Part shown: piece by piece, positions 32,886-50,744 of the stretch | How positions within the stretch are numbered: the stretch's first letter is position 1 | How the letters are laid out: every line of letters starts with the position of its first letter | Assembly: GCA_030272155.1 (NCBI GenBank) | Contig: CP126192.1 | Span: 4,746,501 to 4,810,500, forward strand | DNA: 64,000 nt | Direction: 5' to 3' | Source: Tetradesmus obliquus | Taxonomy: Eukaryota; Chlorophyta; Chlorophyceae; Sphaeropleales; Scenedesmaceae | Made by a program: the position numbers and the translations under genes | Notes under the pieces: model-generated | Told to the model about the DNA's origin: nothing | Databases searched by the model: none | The model's input: the letters and a program-made list of their open reading frames with translations, nothing else

Positions 32886-35650
32886 ATGAGCAAGCAGTCT
32901 TCATCCTGGCTGCCGGTGGCAGTGGCTGGTGCCGCTGCATGTGGGGTGGCATACCTCGCGTACAGTCAGGCCAGCAGCGCGATGCAGGTGAACACGCGGG
33001 AGACCACTAGACTGTGCGCGCTTGCAGTGGTCGCATGCAAAGAAACCGCTGACCTGATCACATCACATGCTGTTCATGTGCACAGGAGGCAGAACTAGAG
33101 GAGCAGCAGCAGCAAGCTGCTGCCGCAGCTGCGGGAGCTCGTAGCGCCAGTTCAAAGCCCTCGGGTGCTTCTGCGGGGCAGGCTAGGGCACCCAGCGGCC
33201 CTGGCAGCACATCAGCAGATGCCAGGCTAGCCTCACCAGACAGCAAGCCTGATGCAGCCAGCACCAGTGCAACTGCAGCAAACGGCTTGCTTGCAGGACA
33301 AGAATGCAGCTACTGCCACAAGGCACCCGAGAAGCTGGAGCTGCTGCTGCGCTGCTCGCGCTGCAAGCACGCTTGGTACTGCAATCAGGCTTGTCAGCGC
33401 AGCGCGTGGCCGCAGCACAAGCAGGAATGCAAGAAGCTGCAGAGCCTGCAGAACGGTGCTGCCTCTACCACCAGCAGCTGCTGCAGCAGCGCAGCAACGA
33501 GCCCCACAGCGCAGCACGCCAGCCGTGCAGAGCAGCCAGACACAGCAGCTGCAGCGGACGCAGGCAGCAACAGCAGACGCTCGCCAGACGGGGAGGGCGC
33601 TGCAGCAGCAGCAGAGCAGCGTGCCGCAGACAACGCAAGCATGATGGATGTACTGAAGAACTACCTGCAGCAGCATTCCGCAGCGCAGACAGACCCGCTG
33701 CAGCAGCAGTTTGAGCAGGCGGTGCTGCTCTATGTGCGGCAGGAGCACCGCACAGCGCTTGCGCAGCTGCAGGCCGTGCAGCGGGCAGCGGAGCAGCAGG
33801 GGCAGCTTGCGCTTGCAGGAGACGCCTGCAAGTGGATGGGGCATGCGTACAGCAAGCTGGGTGATGCTGCTAAGGCTGCTGGCTCGTTTGCCAGCGGCTG
33901 CCAGCTGGCAGAGAAGTCGGGAAACAAGAAGCTGCAGGTGGGGCGGCTGGCTGTGGCAGCGCAGCAGTGGCAGTATTGTTTTGATGCTGATGATCAGCGG
34001 ATGGTTGGGGGTGCGGCGCCTCTCTTGCAGTGACATGGCTGCCATGATAGACAGTTGATGTTTGAGAAAGCAAGCAACGGTGTGTAGTAAGGCAGCATGT
34101 CTTCGTCTCAGCACCACTTGCGCGCATGGGATATGCTGCCTTGAGCTGCCTGCCCGGCTGCTGCGCATTATGCGCTGCTAGGCGCGTATTTCCTGCAGGC
34201 ACATCACACACTCACAATATGCGCACTGCCGCCTCACCCCGCCCCTCTCCCTGCATGCATGCATTCCCACCTCACGCACGCAGGTGGACTGCCTGTCAGG
34301 CATGGGCGCCATGTACCGCGACAATGGCCAGCTGGCAGCAGCGCAGGGCTTCATGCGCCAGGCGCTGCGCTGCTCTGAGGGCCTGGGGGACCCTGTGGTG
34401 CGCGCGGGCTGCCTCACACACCTGGGCAGCGTGCTGATTGCGAGCGATGCGGGTGCTGCCATTACACACCTGGAGGAGGCGGTGCAGCTGCGGGAGGACC
34501 AGGTGGGAGCTGCTGCTGCTGCTGTTGTAGTGCTTCTGCTGTAGCGCTGGTGCTGCTGCCGTAGTGCTGCTGCTGCAGTGTTGCTGCTGTGATGATGCTT
34601 GTGCTGCTAGCCAGCTGAGCATTGTTGGTGATGCATTGGACCGTCTGGCTGGCAGCACGCCTTTGCAGCTTCAATTGCGGGGTTGCTAGGGGGCATCATG
34701 CAGCATGACAAACATATGTTCTCCCTGCTTTCTTTACTGCACTTGCTGACATCTGTGCAAGCCATGCTGCTGGCCTGTTTGGTGTGGTGCGCAGGTGGTG
34801 CAGCTGCATGATGAGGGCAAGCGCGGCAGCAGCTTGGCCACAGCCATCATGGAGCATGCAGGCAGCCTAGTGAGCCTGGCGGGCGCCTACTACTGCAGCC
34901 AGCGCTACGTGGACGCTGCTGACGCGTACAGCAAGAGCCTGGCCGTGTTTGAGATGATTGATGACACAGACAAAGTGGCCAAGTGCCTCATCAACCTGGC
35001 CAACCTGTACGAGCTGCAGGTGCGAGGGCGGGCCGGGGTGCTTCCTGCAGTGGAGTACAGTGGTGTAATGCTTGTGAGGAGTGTGCGGTGTCTGATTCTC
35101 ATGACTGCCAGCATTGGTTGTGTCTTGGCGTTGCATCAAGCCAATTTGCGCGCAGGCTGTAGACGCAGCAGCGCAGCGGCGGCATTGGCAAGGGAACATG
35201 TTTGTAGGGAAGGCTGACACGGTCAGCTGGGCGTTCGATGTTGCTGACTTAAGTCATGCTTGCATGTGTGTCCTGTGTTGTTTTTGCACACATCCTTTGT
35301 TGCACAGCGTGTGTGCATTCCTGTCGCATGCCATTAATTCTCTTGTATCGCTTTGCACGCGCTGTTTGCTGCAGATCCAGCACCCGGCAGCGCGGGCCAA
35401 CGCAGCAGAGCAGCGCAAGCGGCTGTACGCCCTCTCCGCACAGCAGCAGCTGGGCAGGGCAGTGCCAGAGACCTGCAGCATCTGCTGCGAGCCCATCAGC
35501 CCGCTGCAGCCGACAGCAAGCGATGACCAGAAGCTGCTGCTGCTGGGCTGCCTGCACTGCTTCCACCACAAGTGCTGGGAGGGCTGGAGCGAGAAGCAGA
35601 GCACATGCCCCAGCTGCAAGCAGCCCATGCCGCTGGCTGGCCACAGGTGA
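32886..35650 (+). CDS. MYND zinc finger - TPR - RING-H2 protein with N-terminal membrane helix
   Basis: Exons 32886-32987, 33086-33937, 34284-34502, 34795-35019 and 35375-35650 join at codon boundaries, giving 557 aa; an optional 48-nt exon (35156-35203) also fits phase 0. Residues 8-28 (WLPVAVAGAAACGVAYLAYS) are a membrane helix. An Ala/Ser linker leads to a complete MYND finger at about 138-180: CSYCHKAPEKLELLLRCSRC then WYCNQACQRSAWPQHKQEC. Next comes a low-complexity region, then TPR-like helical pairs from about 265 to 465 (CKWMGHAYSKLGDAAKAAGS; MGAMYRDNGQLAAAQGFMRQ; AGAYYCSQRYVDAADAYSKS). The C-terminus is RING-H2: CSIC, then CLHCFHHKC, then CPSC. This order suggests a membrane-anchored E3 ubiquitin ligase whose TPRs or MYND bind the substrate (inference). 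The stop lies in CACAGGTGATG, whose copy recurs 130 bp downstream. Confidence 0.85.
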
Positions 35651-35741
35651 TGCAGTTGCCGTGTATGCGGCTAGCTGCTATTGGCTGGCTGGCTGGAGCC
35701 AGGCTGTTGCAGTTTGCTGTGGCAGGCAGCATGCTGGTGAT

Positions 35742-35894
35742 GGCAGCAAGCAGCCTATGCCGCTGGCTGGGCACAGGTGATAGCGCCAGCTGGCATCAAG
35801 CTGGGCTGGGTGACGGCAACCAAGTTGTGCTGGGGCACTTGACTGTTGCATGCAGCTTGCTGTTGACGGCAACAAGCAGTTGACGCCCCTGGCT
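35742..35894 (+). repeat. Copies of the MYND-TPR-RING last-exon end in the 3' flank
   Basis: The final 41 nt of the coding exon (35612-35652) recur at 35742-35782 with about five differences, including the AGGTGAT around the stop. A weaker third copy lies at 35869-35894. Confidence 0.8.
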
Positions 35895-37794
35895 ACAAAA
35901 GCCCCTGGCTACACAGGATTGTCTGGTCAGCTGGATGGCTGCTGTCTTTCTGACTTCAGCTGGCTGGCTGGTGCACACATGCCTAGCATTGTGGAGGTGG
36001 ACCACTAGGTGGGTTTGGGGGCACTTGTTGATGGGCTGCATAACTATATTTGAGTTGTTTGCCTGCTTGCTTGCTGGCAGCTGCTGCTACCTGTTTTGCT
36101 GCAGGGCAGGCATGGACTGTGCTGCATCTTGCCGCAGTGCATGGCAGTGTTGGTGGAAAGGGGGTTGCAGGGGGTGGTTATAAAATGTCGTGCATGTGTT
36201 GTTGGAGTGGGAAGTGGGACTCCACGAGTTGGTATTGGGAACTGCTGCAGCAGCAGCGTTTGTTGCTGTTGGCACCATGGCGGTTCAGCTGCAGGGATGC
36301 TAGCTGTGCAATCGTTGGGGGTACCATAGGTGGGGGCAGGAGTGTGATTGTTTTGTGTGTGCTTGGTGCATTTGCTTTCCTCTGGCCACTGCTGTGATGC
36401 AGGAGTTGTGTATCTGCAGCAAAGTAGATCAGGCAATGCTGTTGGGCAGTAGCACTGCTGCACCGGCAGTGTAAGCTGGCAGCATTGGCATTGCATTGGA
36501 ACTGCCGGAGGCATAGCATACTATTCATCAGGCAGGAGGCGGGCTCTCTGTTGGCAGGCTCAGGTGTTTTACTCTCACGTACGCTGCTGTTTAACAGCCC
36601 TCGCGGCTCATTGTTTCAAAGTAATCCATTCTATTGGGCACGTGAAATTGTGCAACGCTTCCCAGACCTAGTTCTCTTGCAGTGTTTTGAGCAGCATATT
36701 GACAGTTGGTTGGCCGCAGGTTGCTGACTTGGCATGCATTTATGGTGTTGCACTGTGTGGTCCTCTGACCTCGGCACTGTTGTAGTCGCAGTGTGTCAGG
36801 AGACATGTTGTCTGTGAGCTGCAAATTGACTGCGGCTGGCATGCTGCACTCACCCATCGGCAGGCCTGTGCGCAGCAGCAGCAGCAGCACAGCTGCCATC
36901 CACCTCCATGCGCTGTTGCAACAGCAATGGCGCTGTTTATTTGTGCTTGTGCTTGAAGGGAGTGTGAGTTTGGGTCGCAATGCAAGTGTTTGGCAGGAGA
37001 AGATGGGCGTGTTGTGCGGTTTGGTGTCCATGCTGATCCATGTGAGACGCTGCGAGAGTTTTAGCGGCAATCTGAGTTTGGTTGCATCACATTGATGTAC
37101 ACCAGCTGGTGCTGTAAATCTTCCTTTCTCTTGGGTTTTATATCTTTTGTCTAGCAGAGCACACCCTGGTCCCAAGGAAAACGTTACATCCAGCTCAATG
37201 GGTAGTCAGGGAATTTGCCTGCATGCTTGCTGATACCTGAATGTCTACACATGACAGCATGCTGCAACTCGCCACTAACAATCTGCTGCACAGGTACGCA
37301 GCAGACTGCATTGCTAGTCTTGCAAATTACCGAGGTTCGGCTACGTGACAGAAAGTGCTCAACTTGCAATCAGGTGTTTCAGCCGTGCCTAATGCTGGTG
37401 CACCATAAACAAGCAACAAAAATGTGACAGCATTTTTTTTCAAGCAACAAAAATGTGACAGCATGACTCATAATGTCACATACATTGCAGCACCACGTCC
37501 ACCGGTCCGACTGCTTGGATCATAGCAATTGCCTGGACATACTTCTCACACACTGACACTTGGTATGGAGGTTCCTTTGCTGCTCGATGCATGCAGCCAA
37601 CATGACTCCTGCGGCATGACTTTGCGCACTGTATTGCTGCACTGTAGCCCGGCACTGTAGCACGTAGTAACAACGCAATTCAGTGTTCAAGTTGCACGCC
37701 CAAACTTCGGGCTGGGTTGGATTTAGCTCAAAGCTGGGTTGGGTTTGCAAGCACTGAACATCGCCTGCTGCCATCAGTACTAACACTACCAACC
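35895..37794. other. Intergenic region, 3' flanks of MYND-TPR-RING gene and PhoD-like gene
   Basis: About 1.9 kb without a supported exon. A direct repeat (CAAGCAACAAAAATGTGACA) occurs at about 37409 and 37441 around a T-run. A 194-codon minus-strand ORF (37175-36591) lacks family resemblance and splice support. Confidence 0.5.
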
Positions 37795-45106
<7,312 letters not shown>

Positions 45107-45764
45107 GCTTGTCTTCTTTTTGTACGTTCAGTGTTCAAAACATGCGCGACTGGCTGAGCGACGTGCACAAACCGTACGAGGGGAAGGAAGTGATCGCAAA
45201 GGACACTTGCTTGCTGCCAGACGGTTGATTGCTGGCCGAAGCTCGAAATACGAAAAGAGATATCACATTTTTGATGTTGGATGAAGTTGGGGGTTAACAC
45301 ATCTTTATAGCCACGGTGCTTCAGAGACGTGAGTTGCAGGTCCCGACTCCGCATGACCGACAGCTTTCCAAAACGTTGGAATTGGTGTGCGGTGTTTTGG
45401 CCCTGTCCTTTGCCCTCCGTTAATCCCGCTCTCTGCAAAGAGAGCGTAGACACTTTCAACTTTCAACTTTCAACTTTGGAATTGGTGTGACCGCTGCTAA
45501 TTTCCGTGGCAGAGCTCGGAGATGATACCATAATTTGCATCTACTAAAAAAATGGTAAACGAAACAATTGTATATGGTGACTCCGTGCACCTACCTATCA
45601 CATCGTCTTCTGACAAATGCTTGCCTGCTGACACAAGAGCAGCAACTTGCAGGAGGTGTTCGATACACAAAATGCCATCAGTCACCATGCAACACTGCAG
45701 CAACCAAAGAGAAGAACCACCGCTAGCACCAGCTGTGCGTCTTCAACAACAGCCGCATGCTGAC
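45107..45764. other. PhoD 5' region and TcdA 3' flank
   Basis: No gene seen. It holds a perfect hairpin (GCTCTCTGCAAAGAGAGC near 45428), a run of CTTTCAA repeats, TTGGAATTGGTGTG repeated directly about 100 bp apart, and a 23-nt block also found inverted at 61635. Confidence 0.55.
45444..45466 (+). repeat. 23-nt dispersed block, partner of 61635-61657 (inverted)
   Basis: GCGTAGACACTTTCAACTTT plus CAA is identical to the reverse complement at 61635-61657. Both lie in gene flanks. Confidence 0.8.
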
Positions 45765-47187
45765 TCAGTACATGACCTGTGCCCGCACAACATCAAGCAG
45801 CCGCTCCACCTTTTTCACAAACTCTGGCTCCTGCTGCTGCAGCCACTGCAGCCCCGCTGCATCATGCTGCTCCGCCTCCTTGGCTGTCAGCAGCACCAGG
45901 TTGTCTACTGTTGGAGGCTTTGCTGCATCCCAGCGCGTAAAGTGCAGGTGTGCTGTGTTGCGCATGAGCCCCTTGTCGCCTCCAGGCAGCACCTGCCGGT
46001 CTGCACGCGCGCTGAAGCCACGGTACACCTCGCGCAGCAGCAAAATGATCTGCAGGACAACAGGCAATCATATTGCAGAGTCAAAAAAAGTTGCAGAAGC
46101 AGCTCATCATACGCGCAAAACGAGTAGCAGGCTGTGTAAGTGCGCGGTAATGGCAGCATGCACACTGGTTGCTGGTGATGTGGCACGCTACAGGCAGCAG
46201 CCGCCATTCACCACTCCAAAGCACTGGCAGCAAGTAGGTGCCTCATCACGCTATGCACAGCTCATCATCAGTCACCCACGCTGCATGCGTCATGCACTGA
46301 CCCTGGTGTACCCCAAAGCATCACGACTGCTGATCGGCACTTGTTGGCACTTGTACACACTCACGTCGTCTCTATCCACTGGCAGGTCCTCGCTGCTGCC
46401 AAACACCTCTTCTTCCCGCTGCTGCAGCCGCATCAGCGCCCGGTCGTACTGCTGCCCTGTCAGCTGAATGATGGGCTCCCCATAAAAGGGGCTGCCTGCC
46501 AGCTGGCACAGGATGAAGGAGGCTGCTGCCATTCCAAAGATGGCCGGGGCGGTGCCAAGCACAGGGATGGTGCGCACACGGAAGTTGGGCACGATCTGCG
46601 CCAGGCGGCAGCAAGCCAGAGCAGGGACAGGCACAGCAGCATGCTGTCAGTCCAAAGTGCTGACAACCTGGCTTGGTTGGTCATTACGTGGCTGTGGCAA
46701 CGCAACAAGCAACACTTTTTCTACTGGGCACATGTTGCAAAAAAAGCCTCATAGAACAACATGCCCGAGCCCCAACTGAATGCAACGTTGCCAGCTCTGT
46801 TGGACTGCAGCATGGAAGCGAGCAACTGCACAAGGCCCTTCAACTTCAGTTCAAGTGCTGCAGCTGTGACACAATCACAAAATTCGTCTGGTCGTCAGCA
46901 TCACGCTGATAAAGCTGCCTGCGGCTCCACCTGGTAGTCCAGGGGGTTGCCCTCCGCCATGTCCACAACAAGTGACAACCTGCTGCTCAAGGCTACACAT
47001 CAAAAGCGCATCAACAACACAGCACTATTTTATCTGCGGCCTCACCTGGTAGTCCAGGGGGTTGCCCTCAGCCATGTCCACCATGGACACCAGCTGGCAG
47101 CGGGGCTTCTCAGTGCTCAGCAGCACAGGGATGCCCCCGGGGATGCCACACTCGCGACGCAGCCTGGCCAGCACGTGCCAGGCACGC

Positions 47188-47219
<32 letters not shown>

Positions 47220-48944
47220 CAGTGTCAGTGGTTGGCAGCTGATATTTATGTGAGCTTGCACACGCCCGGGCTGGAATTGTGAATTGTGCCTGCAAGCAGC
47301 GCCTTCACCACATGCATACCTCATCATACTCGGCAGATGTGTCTGCTGCTGAGATGGCGTTGTTTGTTGACAGTAACATTCCATCTGCTGGTTGTGACAT
47401 TTCGTTTGCTGGTTGTGGCGTTGCATGCCGCTCACTTGTGCCGCACTGCGCGTGCCAGCGGGTCTATGGATGACTCGCTGATGTCCACAATGCGCAGCCG
47501 GGTGGGGTCTGCCTTGGCGCCAGCGCCAGCAACGCACAGCACTGGGATGCCCTTCTGCTTGCAGGCAGCCAGCAGCGCCACCTGTGATGAGGTAGCAGTA
47601 GACACGCAGCTGCTGAGTCATCATTCGCAGGGAACAGACATGGTGCTGCTTTGCACACTGAGCTAGCACGATGTCTTCTGCGAGCCCAGGATGCAGCTGA
47701 CAAGTTGACTCCCCCGGCATGTTTCATCCTGCTGCACTGCTGACTACCATGTCATCCCAGCCTGCCTCACCAGCCGCATGTTCACTTCCTGCGTTGCCCC
47801 CGCACCTTGGTGTGTATGTTGTCTATGGCGTCCAGCACAAAGTCCGGCTGCCCCGACAGCAGCTGCTCAATGTTGTCTGCTGTGCACATCGACACCACAG
47901 CCTCCACCTCAGCCTGTTGGCAGCACAGCACAACACAAGTTTGGCTACCAGTAGGGGCTGAATCTTGCTGGCTCGTCTCATACCGCGTGATTGGGGTGAC
48001 TCATTGCCAGGGGCGGGAGGCACTGCCTCACCAGCAAGACACAATTGTGTGTGTGATATTGCAATCAACACGCTGTCCCAGGGAGGCAATTTCTGTAAGC
48101 CTGTGACAAGACCCACCTCTGGCATGATCTGCTGGAAGTGTCGCTGCAGGCACGTGGCCTTTGGAATGCCCACGTCTTGCCGCGTGGCCACTGCATGCCT
48201 GTTGAGTGAGGAGAGCGTCACTTGGTCAAAGTCAACCAAGCGCAGCTTGCCGACACCTGAGCGCAGCAGCAGGTGTGCTGCGTGGCTGCCAACACCCTGC
48301 ACATGTGCACCGCAGAAGCAGCCACAGCTGGTGTACAGTGAGAGCAGAACTGCGGGTCATGCAGCTTTGTCGTACTACATGTCCCTACCCATCAATTGAT
48401 GTGCGGCCCAGAGAGGTGTGGCAGCTGCGAGTGCAGGCTAATTGCCAGCTGACTATGTTGGGTGCACTTCATGCAAGCCAGCACCAGCGCAACACTGGAA
48501 GCGTGCTGCATGACAGCAACCATCTTTACCAGTACCAAAACACAACTGCTGCTTGCATCATCCTGCAGGAGTCCCCATGCACTCAATCAGCTACTGAGAG
48601 CAGTCTGTCTGAGCTTCACTTACCCCAAGGCCAATCACCACCACAAACGATGATGCTATTGCTTTCTGCTTTTCAATTCCGAAGAATTGAACGTTCCTGG
48701 TGAGGTGCTCCGCCAAGATTTCATCATTTTCAAAGTCCTTCAGGCTGGCAGTGTGCGTCGCTGCTGGCTGGCTGCTGGCTGCCACTGCAGCTGGGGGATG
48801 CCTGGGGGCCGCTAGCTGCTGACTCCTGTAGATGTAGTACAAGCTGGCAGCAGACACCGCAGCCCCAGCAAGCGCCCCAGCTGCGAAGGCAACAGTGCTG
48901 CTGCTACTGCCACCGCTGCTGCCGCTGCTGCTGGTGGTCATCAT
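45765..48944 (-). CDS. TcdA-like tRNA threonylcarbamoyladenosine dehydratase (E1-like fold), membrane-anchored
   Basis: Seven exons join in phase: 48944-48624, 48296-48117, 47913-47806, 47581-47436, 47163-47046, 46595-46365 and 46049-45765, giving 462 aa. Residues 17-40 (STVAFAAGALAGAAVSAASL) form a membrane helix, as in yeast Tcd1/Tcd2 of the mitochondrial outer membrane. The E1/ThiF core shows EHLTRNVQFFG, VVVIGLGGVGSHAAHLLLRS, LVDFDQVTLSSLNRHAVAT, KATCLQRHF, FVLDAIDNIHTK, VLCVAGAGAKADPTRLRI, DPLARAVRHKLRRECGI and VLLSTEKP. IGLGGVGSH is assembled across intron 1. The family converts t6A37 in ANN-decoding tRNAs to its cyclic form using ATP. The C-terminal 170 residues (VRTIPVLGTAPAIFGMAAAS; QYDRALMRLQQREEEVFG) match the eukaryotic extension. 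A copy of the exon 5 end lies in intron 5. Confidence 0.9.
46931..46970 (-). other. Copy of TcdA exon 5 3' end in the next intron
   Basis: About 38 of 40 nt match the end of exon 5 (47046-47085), including GACTACCAG/GT, 115 bp downstream on the transcript strand. The copy gives a second possible donor (GTGGAG). Confidence 0.85.
47187..47218. repeat. CTG (sense) tract upstream of TcdA exon 5
   Basis: About ten CTG triplets on the transcript strand end about 25 nt before the exon 5 acceptor. Confidence 0.95.
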
Positions 48945-49353
48945 CAGAATTCACTGGGCATTATGGGGCTCGCTCGCTAAAGAAGTTATTCGAAAGCTCA
49001 GGTTGTTGGCAGCCACGTTACTCATGAACAAAAAGCAGCACCGATGCATTGCACTTGAAGTTGGGCGCGAGTGGTTAAAGTAACATGTTTTTACGCACGC
49101 ATGCGCAAACACTCAGCGCACAGTGACTACGTTCATCGACATGCATAGCCTGCTTTGATCGTGACTAGCAGAAGGAAGCGTGGACGACGTGGCTTAGCAC
49201 ATGTGTATAGTCTTGCTCGAAACTGCGCTGATCAGTTTGCAAAAGCATGCGAGTCCTTATTATGACTGCAAATGAGCTGGGTAGAAGCGCTTACTGAGTC
49301 CAGTTAGGCTATGCAGCAGAGCTAGGACAACCCCAACAGCAAGCAACAGCACA
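48945..49353. promoter_or_regulatory. Divergent promoter region TcdA / UBE4
   Basis: 409 bp between divergent start codons. It has AAAGTAACATGTTTTTACGC, and ACGCATGCGC, which is palindromic in its core. No coding signal. Confidence 0.55.
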
Positions 49354-50713
49354 ATGAGCGTACCTGAGCAGGAGGATGCGGTGCTTAGGAAGATCTTGGC
49401 GGTCACACTTAACCCTGAACATGCCAGCAGTGCAGCTGATCCGCCAGTGCTACACCTGGCAGGCCTGGCTGAGGTAACTGATCAACCTCCCTTAGAGTAG
49501 CAGTTGCCTGGCAGCTGATCAGCAATGTGTGCCCTGCAGAACAGTTGAATCGGTATCGTGGTTGTGAATGCAGTATTGAGGCACTGCATCCTATCATGCA
49601 TGCATGCATTTGCCACACAGCTCTGGCATCAACCGGCACCCTCAATGATACAACACAGCATGCTTGGTGCAGGAATGGATGGCATGCACATCATCAAGCA
49701 TTACAGCATGCCGCAAGCAGGGGAGGTGGTGCCACATGCTCTGGCAAGGGAAACACACCTTGTCTTGGCGCCCTTGCTGGTGCTCTGCGGCCCCCAACAT
49801 GTTTGCAATCGTGTCTCTGTCCGTTGTCCCTGGCACCTCGTATGCACGCACATGCTTGCAGGAAGTGGCCTCACAGCAGCAGCAGCAGGGATCTAGCGCT
49901 CCCCTAATGAACAAAGACATGCTGGACCTCATCTTTGTCAACCGACTCATTGAGAGCCCGCCAGAGCAGTACCCACAGCCACCCTTCCAGTACCTTCTGG
50001 GCTGCTTTGCGCGCGCAGTGAATGAGCTGCGCAGTGTGTCGCCGCGGCATGCGCCAGAGGTGCAGCAGCACCTGCAGGGCGTAATTGCCGCCTGCAAGGA
50101 GCTGCTGGTGTCGTATGCAGCGCTGATACTCACAGCCAGCGGCGTTGTGCCGGAGGTGAGCACGCGCCACCTTTTTTCATCATGCGCTTTGCACATGCAT
50201 GTAGGGTTTCTTGGCATGAGAACTCTAGTACCCTGTTTGTGGAGTGAGTGCAACGTCTGCAAGCATTGCATTTATTGAAGTTTGTCAGCAGCAGCAGCAG
50301 CCCCAAATCTGCAGCTATGCAGCCAGCACGAGCGTTGTGCAAAGTTGTTTTATCAAGCACGTAAATTGCACTGTTATACCGTGTGCTTCTTTCTTTGCAG
50401 CCGGATGCAGCAGCGCAGCGGGGGGCGCTGCAGCTGTATGACAGCATGCAGGCGCAGTTCAGTGCTCAGGGCGGCCTGGGTGGTGCAGCTGCATCGCCAG
50501 CAGTGGTGGCGCTGCCGCCTGGCTTCCTTGAAGAACTAGCAGCAGCGCAGGATGCCGAGGGACTTGGGGCGATCATGGGGCCTGTGGGTGAGTGGCCTGC
50601 AGCGTGTGCTGTGTGGCTGCAGCAGGCTCTTGGTGTAAGAGAGTGTTGTGCAGTGAAAGAGCTGGTTGTGATGACACAGCAGCAGGCAGGGAGAACGTAA
50701 CAAGTACTGACTG

Positions 50714-50744
<31 letters not shown>

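Noticed and set aside
36591-37175. 194-codon minus-strand ORF
   Set aside because: No conserved motif, average composition for a random frame, no start context or splice signals.
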